Shown here: positions 52,847-61,200 of the stretch, piece by piece | Position numbering within the stretch: the stretch's first letter is position 1 | Layout of the letters: the number at the start of each line of letters is the position of its first letter | Assembly (NCBI GenBank): GCA_947471565.1 | Contig: CANIVT010000008.1 | Location: 1-64,000 of the forward strand | Direction: 5' to 3' | DNA: 64,000 bases | Source of the DNA: Spartobacteria bacterium | GTDB lineage: Bacteria; Verrucomicrobiota; Verrucomicrobiia; Chthoniobacterales; UBA6821 | Made by a program: the position numbers and the translations under genes | The notes under the pieces: generated by a model | Databases searched by the model: none | Told to the model about the DNA's origin: nothing | The model's input: only the letters and a program-made list of their open reading frames with translations

Positions 52847-55168
52847 ATGACACCACTTCTCACCTTCTTTTTCGGGCTTCTTCTGCTCGGACTCTTCGCC
52901 TGGTACTTTTCCACGGAGAGCGACACCCGCAAGCGTTGGCTCGGCGCGGTCCTGACGTTGCTGTTGGTGCTCTTCTGTCTCGATTCGGTGACGCCTCCCG
53001 CCCAGAAGATCCGTCTCGGGCTTGACCTGCGCGGCGGTACTTCGTTCCTGCTCCAGTTGGTGCCACAGAACGGGCAGGAGATCACAGCTGACATGCTTCA
53101 GCAGGCGGTCGAGGTAATCCGCAAGCGCGTCGACAAGTTCGGTGTGAGCGAGCCGGTCATTGCTCCGCAGGGGGCAAGCCGTATCCTCGTGCAGATTCCC
53201 GGTCTCGATCCCGCCCAGATCCAGTCGACCAAGGAGCAACTCCAGCAGGTGGCCAAACTCGAATTTGCGGAGGTGCACCGCGATTCCGACACCCTCCTTC
53301 CGCAGATCGAGAAGGGGGAGGCCATCGTTCCCCCCGGTTTTGAGATCAAGGAATATTCCCTCGATCGGGAAACGGCCAAACCCGTCGTCATGAAACTCCT
53401 CGTGAAGAAAACGGCTGACCTGACCGGCGACCATGTCACCAAGGCCTATGCCTTCTTCGACAACCACGGCTACGCCGTCGGGCTTGCCCTCGACGGGGAG
53501 GGTGCCAAGCAGTTCTTCGACCTGACCACAGCGCTGGCGCCCCATCACGGTCGCCTTGCGATCCTGCTCGACGGCAAGGTCCAGAGTGCCCCGCAGGTCA
53601 ATGAACCCATCCCGGACGGGCACGCCACGATCTCGGGTAACTTCAAAGAGAAGGAGGTCCGTGAACTCGCAAGCGTCCTGGAGAATCCGCTCCGCACCCC
53701 AGTCACGATCGAGGAAACCCGCAGCGTTTCACCGACCCTTGGGCAGGACTCAATCCGTAGCGGCATCGTCTCAGGTCTGGGTGGTCTCGCCCTGGTGATG
53801 CTCTTCGTCCTTTTCTACTACCGACTCGCCGGATGCGTGGCGTTGGTTGGTCTTCTCCTCAACATCGTCCTCCTTTTCGGGATGATGGCGATGTTCCATT
53901 TCGTCCTGACCCTACCCGGCATCGCAGGCATCATCCTCACAATCGGGCTCGCTGTGGATGCGAACGTGCTGCTCTACGAGCGTCTTCGTGAGGAAATGGC
54001 CGCTGGCAAGTCCCTCGGGGCTGCCATCGACGGAGCGTACAGCAAGGCCTTTAGTGCGATCTTCGACGCCAATGCGACGACACTGATCACCGCCGGGATC
54101 CTTTTCTGGCAGGCCAGCGGACCGGTGCGAGGATTCTCGATCACCCTGATCCTCGGCATCATTGCCTCGCTCTTCTCGGCGATTCTCTTCACCCGGACTG
54201 CTTTCCGTTGGATGATGGGGATTGGCGGGCTCAAGCGCCTGACCATGGCGAATCTCGCGCCGCGTCATCAGTTCAACTTCCTCGGTAAGCGGGTGCTGGC
54301 GGTCTTTGTCTCTCTCGTGCTGATCGGGGGATCGATCGCATTCTTCGCCGTGAGGGGTCCTAACAACTTCGGCATCGATTTCCGCGGTGGAGACCTGCTT
54401 GTCGTTGACGCTAAGCCCGCCCTGACCGTTGCTGAGGCGCGCACGGCCCTTGAACCGCTTCACCTCGCAGAGGCGACTATCCAGCAGGAGAAGGCCGGCA
54501 CTCAGGAGATGCTTGCCATTCGTAGCGCCGTCGACACCTCTGCAAAAATTCTCACGAGGCTTCAGGAGGCCTTTCCCCAGCGCGGCATCAAGACTGCCCA
54601 GCAGGAAAAAGTCGGCGCCCAGATTGGTGTTGAATTCGCCAAGAAGGCCCTTCTCGCCCTTGGCCTGGGCATGATTGGCATCCTCATCTTCGTGACCCTT
54701 CGGTTTGAATTCTCCTTTGCCGTGGGGGCGCTGGTTGCGCTGTTGCACGACGTGATCATCACGGCGGGCGTCTTCTCGCTCACCGGTGGCGAGTTCTCGC
54801 TCGTCATGGTCGGCGCGATTCTCACGATCGCCGGTTACTCAATCAACGATACGATCGTCGTTTACGACCGTATCCGCGAGGGACTCCGACACCGTACCGG
54901 TGGCAGTATCGAGGCCCTCATGAACCGCTCCATCAACGAGACGCTTGGCCGTACGATCCTCACTGGCGGCATGACGCTTCTCTCGGTGGCCACGCTCTTC
55001 TTTTTTGGAGGTTCGGTGCTGAAGGATTTCGCCTTTGTGATCCTTATCGGTATTTTGGTGGGCACTTACTCCTCGGTCTTCGTGGCTTCCCCGATCGTCC
55101 TCTGGTGCTCTCGTTGGGGTGATCGCAAGGCAGCCAAGACCGCAGCCAAGGGCGGCGTGACCGCCTGA
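52847..55168 (+). CDS. secDF: Protein translocase fusion SecDF
   Basis: SecD and SecF joined in one 773-aa chain of 12 helices, using the proton gradient to pull secreted proteins out of the Sec channel. The SecD half has LGLDLRGGTSFLL near 49, the periplasmic P1 region and SGLGGLALVMLFVLFYYRLAG; the SecF half, from about 475, has NFGIDFRGGDLL and TLRFEFSFAVGALVALLHDV, YSINDTIVVYDRIRE. Such fusions occur in Gram-positive bacteria and scattered Gram-negatives. No frame break is seen at the join. Confidence 0.96.
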   Translation: MTPLLTFFFGLLLLGLFAWYFSTESDTRKRWLGAVLTLLLVLFCLDSVTPPAQKIRLGLDLRGGTSFLLQLVPQNGQEITADMLQQAVEVIRKRVDKFGVSEPVIAPQGASRILVQIPGLDPAQIQSTKEQLQQVAKLEFAEVHRDSDTLLPQIEKGEAIVPPGFEIKEYSLDRETAKPVVMKLLVKKTADLTGDHVTKAYAFFDNHGYAVGLALDGEGAKQFFDLTTALAPHHGRLAILLDGKVQSAPQVNEPIPDGHATISGNFKEKEVRELASVLENPLRTPVTIEETRSVSPTLGQDSIRSGIVSGLGGLALVMLFVLFYYRLAGCVALVGLLLNIVLLFGMMAMFHFVLTLPGIAGIILTIGLAVDANVLLYERLREEMAAGKSLGAAIDGAYSKAFSAIFDANATTLITAGILFWQASGPVRGFSITLILGIIASLFSAILFTRTAFRWMMGIGGLKRLTMANLAPRHQFNFLGKRVLAVFVSLVLIGGSIAFFAVRGPNNFGIDFRGGDLLVVDAKPALTVAEARTALEPLHLAEATIQQEKAGTQEMLAIRSAVDTSAKILTRLQEAFPQRGIKTAQQEKVGAQIGVEFAKKALLALGLGMIGILIFVTLRFEFSFAVGALVALLHDVIITAGVFSLTGGEFSLVMVGAILTIAGYSINDTIVVYDRIREGLRHRTGGSIEALMNRSINETLGRTILTGGMTLLSVATLFFFGGSVLKDFAFVILIGILVGTYSSVFVASPIVLWCSRWGDRKAAKTAAKGGVTA

Positions 55169-55180
55169 TCTAGGGTCCCT

Positions 55181-55210
55181 CAATAGCCTTCAGTCTTCAG
55201 CCTAACACCC
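55181..55210 (+). repeat. CCTTCAG/CCTAACACC leader repeat ahead of the PfkB kinase
   Basis: Words CAATAG, CCTTCAG, TCTTCAG, CCTAACACC end seven bases before the ATG of the kinase gene. It matches the leaders of thiC and priA. Confidence 0.6.
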
Positions 55211-55217
55211 TTTTCTT

Positions 55218-56156
55218 ATGTCCCTTCTTGTTCTCGGATCCATCGCCCTCGACAGCGTCAAAACTCCGCTCGACGAGCGCCATGACCAACTTGGCGGGTC
55301 GGCCTCCTATGCTGCCGTTGCAGCAAGTTTCTTCTCCCCTGTTAATCTGGTCGGGATCGTCGGCGATGATTTTCCCAAGGAGCACATTTCTTTCTTCAAG
55401 GATCGCAATATTGATCTGACTGGAATGCAGGTGGTTCCCGGCAAGACCTTCCGCTGGTCCGGCGAATACATGTGGGACATGAACCAGCGGGAGACCCGTT
55501 CAGTGGAGCTGAATGTCTTCGAAAATTTTACCCCCGAGCTTCCCGAGTCCTATCGCTCGGCCCGCATGGTTCTACTCGGCAACATCGCCCCGGCGCTCCA
55601 GCATCATGTGCTCGACCAGCTTGTTAGGCCCCATTTCGTGATCGCTGACACGATGGATCTTTGGATCAACATTGCCAAGGAGGAGCTCCTCAGCCTGATT
55701 GCTCGCGTCGACATGCTGATTCTCAACGACGGTGAGGCCCGCGAACTCACCGGGGAGACAAGTCTGATCCGCGCCGGCCGCAAGATCCGTGAGATGGGGC
55801 CCTCCGCGGTAGCTATTAAAAAAGGGGAGCACGGCTGCCTGCTCTTCGGCGACGGTCAGTTCTTCAGCTGCCCGGCTTATCCTTTGGAAGACATCCATGA
55901 CCCGACTGGGGCGGGAGACTGTTTCGCGGGTGGCCTCGCTGGCCATCTGGCCAGCCGCCACCTCTCTGATGCCGACCTATCTGAAAAGAAAGAGATCCCC
56001 TTTGAGTACCTCAAGCAGGCTGTCGTCGAGGGGAGCGTGATCGCCAGCTTCAATGTCGAATCCTTCAGCATGGATCGCCTCCGCACCGTCTCGAAGGCCG
56101 AGATCGCCGAGCGCTACGAGATCTTCCGCACGCTCGGACGCTTTGAGGCGGTCTGA
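55218..56156 (+). CDS. PfkB-family carbohydrate kinase
   Basis: A 312-aa ribokinase-type sugar or nucleoside kinase. Visible are the N-terminal GGSASYAAVAASFF substrate block near 27-40, NLVGIVGDDFP, LILNDGEARELTG and the anion-hole/catalytic base DPTGAGDCFAGG near 231-242. The phosphate acceptor is not readable; adenosine-kinase-like and sugar kinases are both possible. It stands between secDF and glgB and has a phrase-repeat leader. Confidence 0.9.
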   Translation: MSLLVLGSIALDSVKTPLDERHDQLGGSASYAAVAASFFSPVNLVGIVGDDFPKEHISFFKDRNIDLTGMQVVPGKTFRWSGEYMWDMNQRETRSVELNVFENFTPELPESYRSARMVLLGNIAPALQHHVLDQLVRPHFVIADTMDLWINIAKEELLSLIARVDMLILNDGEARELTGETSLIRAGRKIREMGPSAVAIKKGEHGCLLFGDGQFFSCPAYPLEDIHDPTGAGDCFAGGLAGHLASRHLSDADLSEKKEIPFEYLKQAVVEGSVIASFNVESFSMDRLRTVSKAEIAERYEIFRTLGRFEAV

Positions 56157-56216
56157 ATTGTTCCATTAACCGGATAGCTTGCCTGCGCTGAGGGTGGGCA
56201 GCATGATGCGGAAACA

Positions 56217-58439
56217 ATGAATCCCCCATCGGTTATGGCATCATCCCTCCCTCCGGAGGATCTTTACCCGCTCATCGAGTGCCGCCATAGCGACCCGCAC
56301 CGCGTTCTTGGTGTGCGTCCTAGAATACAGGGGGGGAGTGTTGTACGGGTTTTCCAGCCAGAAGCCATATCGGTCTCCATGCTCCTTGCCGACGGGAGGC
56401 GCCTCCCTCTGACCAAGGTTCATGCCTCTGGTATTTTTGAGTCCTGCTCTGAAGGGGTTCTTCCATCAGGCCCCTGTGATTACACGATCGAGGCTGTTTT
56501 CGGAAACGGGATCAATGCTGCATGGAGCGATCCGTATGCTTTTCCTCCGACCTTGGGTGAAGTGGATCTTTACTTGCTAGGTCAAGGGGAACACCTCGAA
56601 GCCTACCGCGTTCTGGGAGCCCATCTCCGGACGCTCGAGGGAATCCAAGGCACATCCTTTGCGGTTTGGGCTCCCAATGCGCAGCGAGTGAGCGTCGTGG
56701 GCGATTTCAACTTCTGGGATGGCCGTGCTCACATGATGCGACGTCTTGGTGGATCGGGGATTTGGGAGATCTTCATTCCCGGCGTGGATGAGGGGGATCA
56801 TTACAAATTTGAGATCCGTGGACCTCAGGGCGACGTATTCCTCAAGACCGATCCCTTCGGCTTCTTTGCGCAGCACGACCTGCGCACCGCCTGCCTGGTC
56901 ACCGATCTGGGTCGCTATGCTTGGAGCGACGGAGACTGGATGGAGAGACGCTCTCAGCGGAATGCTTATGCCGAGCCGATGTCGGTCTACGAGGTGCATC
57001 TCGGCTCCTGGAGGCGGAGACCGGAGGAGAAGGACCGGCCGTTGAGCTATCTTGAGTTGGCCGAGGAGTTGGTGGCCTATGTCACGGAAATGGGGTTCAC
57101 CCATGTGGAGCTTCTGCCTGTGATGGAGCACCCCTTCGATGGGTCGTGGGGCTATCAGGTCGTGAATTTCTTCGCACCCAGTAGCCGGTTCGGAACGCCC
57201 GATGAATTCCGCCACCTCATCGACGCTCTACACCGAGCGGGGATCGGCGTGATTCTGGACTGGGTGCCGGGACATTTCCCCAAGGATGCTCACGGACTGG
57301 CGCGCTTCGATGGTACTTCTCTGTATGAGCATGAGGATCCTCGGCTTGGTGAGCATCGTGACTGGGGAACGCTGATCTTCAACTATGGGCGCAACGAGGT
57401 GCGGAATTTTCTGATCGCAAACGCACTCTTCTGGCTCGACCAATATCATATCGACGGCCTGCGCGTGGATGCGGTCGCCTCGATGCTCTATCTCGACTAT
57501 TCGCGCAACGCAGGGGAGTGGGTGCCGAACCGTTTCGGAGGCAGGGAGAATCTTGAGGCGATCGAGTTCCTGAAGGCCTTCAATACGGCTTGCTACGCCC
57601 GTCATCCGGGGGTCATGACGATCGCCGAGGAGTCGACTGCTTGGCCTGGTGTCTCCAAGCCTATCTATGAGGGAGGCCTCGGATTCGGCTTTAAGTGGAA
57701 CATGGGATGGATGAACGATTCGCTCCGATATATCGCGCGGGAACCGATTCACCGCAGGCATCATCAGGGCGAGATCACTTTCTCCATGCTCTATGCCTAC
57801 CATGAGCATTTCATCCTCGTGCTCAGCCACGACGAAGTGGTGCATGGCAAGGGATCTCTCCTCAACAAGATGCCTGGCGATGACTGGCAGAAGGCGGCAA
57901 ATCTCCGGATGTTCCTGAGTTGGATGTGGACGCACCCCGGGAAGAAACTTCTCTTTCAGGGCGGGGAACTCGGCCAGTGGACTGAGTGGAACCACGACCG
58001 GAGCATCGACTGGCATTTGGTGGAGCAACAGCCTCATACGGGTATCCAATGTCTGGTTCGGAGGCTGAATGAACTCTACCGATCAGAACCGGCACTCTCG
58101 GTGCTCGATGATCGCCCCGAGGGATTTGAGTGGGTCGATTTCCGCGACGCGGACAACACGGTCTGGTCCTTTCTGAGAAAGGCTCCCGCCGACAGTGGAG
58201 CAAAGGACATTCTGGTGATTGTGAATGCAACCCCAGTGCCGCGGGATGGCTACAGGATCGGGGTGCCGGAATGCGGGCTGGCTTGCATCATCCTGAATTC
58301 CGATGATTCCGAATTCTGGGGGAGCGGTTATTTGGATCGCCGTGAGATGCCAGTCGATGCACATCCGATTCATGCTCGGCCATGTTCCATCAGCCTCGAT
58401 CTCCCCCCGCTTTCCGTCGTCATCCTGCGACTCGAATAA
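56217..58439 (+). CDS. glgB: 1,4-alpha-glucan branching enzyme
   Basis: Introduces alpha-1,6 branches into glycogen. The 740 residues comprise an N1 module and CBM48 (FAVWAPNAQRVSVVGDFNFWDG near 148), the GH13 barrel with GLRVDAVASMLY (nucleophile Asp), TIAEESTAWPGV (acid Glu) and LSHDEVVHGKGSL (third Asp), and the C-terminal beta domain. No glycogen synthase or glucose-1-phosphate adenylyltransferase is nearby. Confidence 0.96.
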   Translation: MNPPSVMASSLPPEDLYPLIECRHSDPHRVLGVRPRIQGGSVVRVFQPEAISVSMLLADGRRLPLTKVHASGIFESCSEGVLPSGPCDYTIEAVFGNGINAAWSDPYAFPPTLGEVDLYLLGQGEHLEAYRVLGAHLRTLEGIQGTSFAVWAPNAQRVSVVGDFNFWDGRAHMMRRLGGSGIWEIFIPGVDEGDHYKFEIRGPQGDVFLKTDPFGFFAQHDLRTACLVTDLGRYAWSDGDWMERRSQRNAYAEPMSVYEVHLGSWRRRPEEKDRPLSYLELAEELVAYVTEMGFTHVELLPVMEHPFDGSWGYQVVNFFAPSSRFGTPDEFRHLIDALHRAGIGVILDWVPGHFPKDAHGLARFDGTSLYEHEDPRLGEHRDWGTLIFNYGRNEVRNFLIANALFWLDQYHIDGLRVDAVASMLYLDYSRNAGEWVPNRFGGRENLEAIEFLKAFNTACYARHPGVMTIAEESTAWPGVSKPIYEGGLGFGFKWNMGWMNDSLRYIAREPIHRRHHQGEITFSMLYAYHEHFILVLSHDEVVHGKGSLLNKMPGDDWQKAANLRMFLSWMWTHPGKKLLFQGGELGQWTEWNHDRSIDWHLVEQQPHTGIQCLVRRLNELYRSEPALSVLDDRPEGFEWVDFRDADNTVWSFLRKAPADSGAKDILVIVNATPVPRDGYRIGVPECGLACIILNSDDSEFWGSGYLDRREMPVDAHPIHARPCSISLDLPPLSVVILRLE

Positions 58440-58548
58440 AAAATTGGTCCGCTTCCAAAAGAGAGCTTGACCCAATAAAAACGCGGCTCCATCTTGCGCC
58501 AACTAGGAATCCACCCCAACAATCCCAACTCAACAACCCACAAACCCC

Positions 58549-59133
58549 ATGAAAACACTCAAGACCCTCCGCAGCAAATTTGCCGCGTTCACCCTCATCG
58601 AGTTGCTCGTCGTGATCTCGATCATCGCGGTTCTCGCCTCCCTCGCGCTTCCTGCTGTTACTGGAGCATTGACTAAAGGCCAGATCACACAGACCACCAG
58701 TAATTATCGCCAGTTGTATGTGCTTACACAGGCAGCGTCTCTTGATTCTCAGCAGGGCGGAGGTCCGGGTGCATTTCCAGGGGATCTTAGCGGCAGCGGA
58801 GCGAACTGGTCTAACGCGCTTACATCCAATAACGCTTATTGTTCCTCAAATACCTTTGCTAACCTTTATAATGTGAAAGGAACTAGCTCCAATTCACTCT
58901 ACTGGAACGTTAGCTCCTCCTCTGAACCAAATTCTGTTTTTATCACCGTTAAGGGAGTAACTGGATCTTCAAACAGCATCAGTTATGATGGCACGGGTCC
59001 TTACCTTGCCAAGGGAGGTGCAGTGGTAACTGTTGGCGGTTCCGCAGTCAGTTTTATTAGTGCAAATTCGGCAGTATTGACAAACGGATCAGTGACTGGT
59101 GGAACCAACACTGCAGGGCTAAGTTCCTTCTAA
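58549..59133 (+). CDS. Type II secretion / type IV pilin-like prepilin
   Basis: A 194-aa protein with a type III (prepilin) signal: basic leader, then FTLIELLVVISIIAVLASLA, the membrane/assembly helix with Glu at +5. The residue before the cut is Ala instead of the usual Gly. The mature part is rich in Ser, Asn, Gly and Thr, with no recognised domain; its GC content is clearly lower than the flanking genes. The leader (58501-58548) is almost free of G. A strong terminator follows. Orphan pseudopilins of this type are numerous in Verrucomicrobiota. Its partners are not nearby. Confidence 0.85.
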   Translation: MKTLKTLRSKFAAFTLIELLVVISIIAVLASLALPAVTGALTKGQITQTTSNYRQLYVLTQAASLDSQQGGGPGAFPGDLSGSGANWSNALTSNNAYCSSNTFANLYNVKGTSSNSLYWNVSSSSEPNSVFITVKGVTGSSNSISYDGTGPYLAKGGAVVTVGGSAVSFISANSAVLTNGSVTGGTNTAGLSSF

Positions 59134-59149
59134 ACTTTAATAAAATAAG

Positions 59150-59178
59150 AAAAAGGGGGGCTATTGCCCCCCTTTTTT
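59150..59178 (+). terminator. Intrinsic terminator of the prepilin gene
   Basis: AAAAAGGGGGG (59150-59160) pairs with CCCCCCTTTTT (59167-59177) around a six-base loop, ending in a T-tract. It is symmetric enough to work in both directions. Confidence 0.93.
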
Positions 59179-59226
59179 GTCTCTCGACACTATTACCTTT
59201 TTTCGGCAATTATTAGCATTTGCCCC

Positions 59227-61023
59227 ATGCCCTCGAAACTCACGTCCAAGAAAGTGAAAAAAACCAAGTCCTCTGGGAAATCTCTCTTTTCAGAGAGAGG
59301 TCCTGTTATGAACGGGGCGGAGATTTTGGTAGCCTCTCTGGAACGTGAGGGCGTGGAGTATATCTTTGCTTATCCTGGCGGGTGCTCAATGCCTCTTCAC
59401 CAGGCACTGACCAAGTCCAAGAAGATCCGCACGATCCTGCCACGACATGAGCAGGGAGGAGGCTTTGCTGCCGAGGGGTATGCCCGCGTGACAGGTCGGG
59501 CTGGAGTTTGCATGGCGACCTCGGGTCCCGGGGCCACCAATCTTGTGACATGTATCGCCGACGCCTACATGGATTCGGTACCGCTCGTGGCGATCACGGG
59601 TCAGGTCCCCCAAGAGATGATTGGACGCGGCGCATTCCAAGAGACCGACTTTTTCGGCATCACGCTTCCGATCGTGAAGCACAGCTACCTTGTCTGGGAC
59701 ATCAACGACATTCCCCGCATCATCAAGGAGGCGTTTCACATCGCCCAGAGCGGTCGTCCCGGGCCGGTCCTGATCGACATTCCCAAGAATATCCAGAACC
59801 AGACTGCCCAACCGGTCTTCCCCAAGAGCATCACGCTCAAAGGATATAACCCGGTACGCCGTGCCGACGAGGTGGCCCTGCAGGAGATGCTCGGCCTGAT
59901 TGCCACGGCAAAACGGCCAATGATCTACTGCGGTGGCGGAGTGCTGAGCGCCGAGGCCTCTGCGGAGCTCCGCGAGTTCGCCGAGCGGACCCAGATTCCC
60001 GTGGCCACAACGCTCATGGGGATCGGCTGTTTCCCCGAGACTCACCCCCTGTCGCTGAAGTGGCTCGGGATGCACGGCACCGTTTACGCCAACAATGCCG
60101 TGAACGAGGCCGATTTGTTGCTGGCCATCGGAGTGCGCTTCGATGACCGCGTGACCGGCAAGGTGGAGAAATTCTGCGAGCATGGGACGATCGTTCACAT
60201 CGATATCGACAACTCCGAGATCAACAAGAACAAGTGGGTGAAGCTTCCCATCCTCGGCGATGTGAAGGATGCCCTGACGCGCCTCAATCGCGCGCTTGAC
60301 CGATCGGGCAGCAAGCCCCTCGCCAAGGGGTACACCCGCTTCCCCGCTTGGTATCGCCAGATCGAAAAGTGGAAAAAGGAGCACCCGCTCCGCTATCAGG
60401 ACACTCCTGACGCGATCCAACCTCAGCACGTCATCCAGTTGCTCTGCGAACTCACCAAGGGTGACGCCATCATCGCGACAGGTGTGGGCCAGCACCAGAT
60501 GTGGGCTGCCCAGTTCTACAACTTTACCAAGCCACGCACCCTCGTCACCTCAGCAGGACTCGGCTCCATGGGATACGGTTATCCTGCTGCGATCGGAGCG
60601 AAGCTGGGGCGTCCCGACAAGCAGGTGATCGACATTGATGGTGACGGATCATTCCTCATGAATGTCCAGGAACTGGCCACCGCGCACATCGACGGGATCG
60701 CCCCGAAGGTGATCATTCTCAACAACCAGCACCTTGGCATGGTCGTGCAGTGGGAGGATCGCTTCTACGACAGCAACCGCGGGCATACCTTCCTCGGTGA
60801 TCCCAAGGATCTGACGCGCATCTATCCCGACTATCTCGGTATCTGCAAGGGATTCGGCGTTCCGGCCGAGAGGGTCATTCACAAAAAGGATCTCCGTGCG
60901 GCTCTCCAGCGCATGCTCGATTCCAAGGAGACCTATGTGCTCGATGTGATGACGCCCTATACCGAGCACGTGCTCCCGATGATCCCTTCCGGAAAGACCT
61001 ACAAGGATATCATTACGGAGTGA
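59227..61023 (+). CDS. ilvB: Acetolactate synthase large subunit
   Basis: Thiamine-diphosphate enzyme that makes acetolactate or acetohydroxybutyrate for Val, Leu and Ile. The 598 residues include [24 protein letters not shown], the catalytic Glu in [27 protein letters not shown], and the ThDP/Mg motif [11 protein letters not shown] Lys/Ser-rich 23-residue N-terminal tail precedes the core. The ATG at 59227 is chosen; an upstream TTG at 59164 falls inside the terminator. The small regulatory subunit ilvN is not adjacent. A stem-loop GAGGTT/AACCTC overlaps the stop. Confidence 0.95.
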   Translation: MPSKLTSKKVKKTKSSGKSLFSERGPVMNGAEILVASLEREGVEYIFAYPGGCSMPLHQALTKSKKIRTILPRHEQGGGFAAEGYARVTGRAGVCMATSGPGATNLVTCIADAYMDSVPLVAITGQVPQEMIGRGAFQETDFFGITLPIVKHSYLVWDINDIPRIIKEAFHIAQSGRPGPVLIDIPKNIQNQTAQPVFPKSITLKGYNPVRRADEVALQEMLGLIATAKRPMIYCGGGVLSAEASAELREFAERTQIPVATTLMGIGCFPETHPLSLKWLGMHGTVYANNAVNEADLLLAIGVRFDDRVTGKVEKFCEHGTIVHIDIDNSEINKNKWVKLPILGDVKDALTRLNRALDRSGSKPLAKGYTRFPAWYRQIEKWKKEHPLRYQDTPDAIQPQHVIQLLCELTKGDAIIATGVGQHQMWAAQFYNFTKPRTLVTSAGLGSMGYGYPAAIGAKLGRPDKQVIDIDGDGSFLMNVQELATAHIDGIAPKVIILNNQHLGMVVQWEDRFYDSNRGHTFLGDPKDLTRIYPDYLGICKGFGVPAERVIHKKDLRAALQRMLDSKETYVLDVMTPYTEHVLPMIPSGKTYKDIITE

Positions 61024-61048
61024 GGTTACAGCATTGCTGCAACCTCAC

Positions 61049-61191
61049 GGGCTGAAGGGTGATGGACTGAAGACTGAAGGATTGAAGCGAGTTCAGTAGA
61101 ATGGTTTTGCATGGTCAGGTTTTGGCTTCATGGGTGTATTTGCTCGGTTAAGATGCAGACCTAACAGTCTTCAGCCTTCAGTCTAAACACC
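61049..61191. repeat. CTTCAG phrase repeat pair ahead of priA
   Basis: Left arm (61049-61087): GGGCTGAAGG, GACTGAAG, ACTGAAGG, ATTGAAG. Right arm (61160-61191): CCTAACAG, TCTTCAG, CCTTCAG, TCTAAACACC, ending about nine bases before the priA ATG. The arms are inverted partners 72 bases apart. The right arm matches the leaders of thiC and the PfkB kinase. Confidence 0.65.
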
Positions 61192-61200
61192 TCGTCTGCC

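Noticed and set aside
59164-59226. N-terminal extension of ilvB from an upstream TTG
   Set aside because: The TTG lies in the prepilin terminator hairpin, and the added residues do not look like acetolactate synthase.
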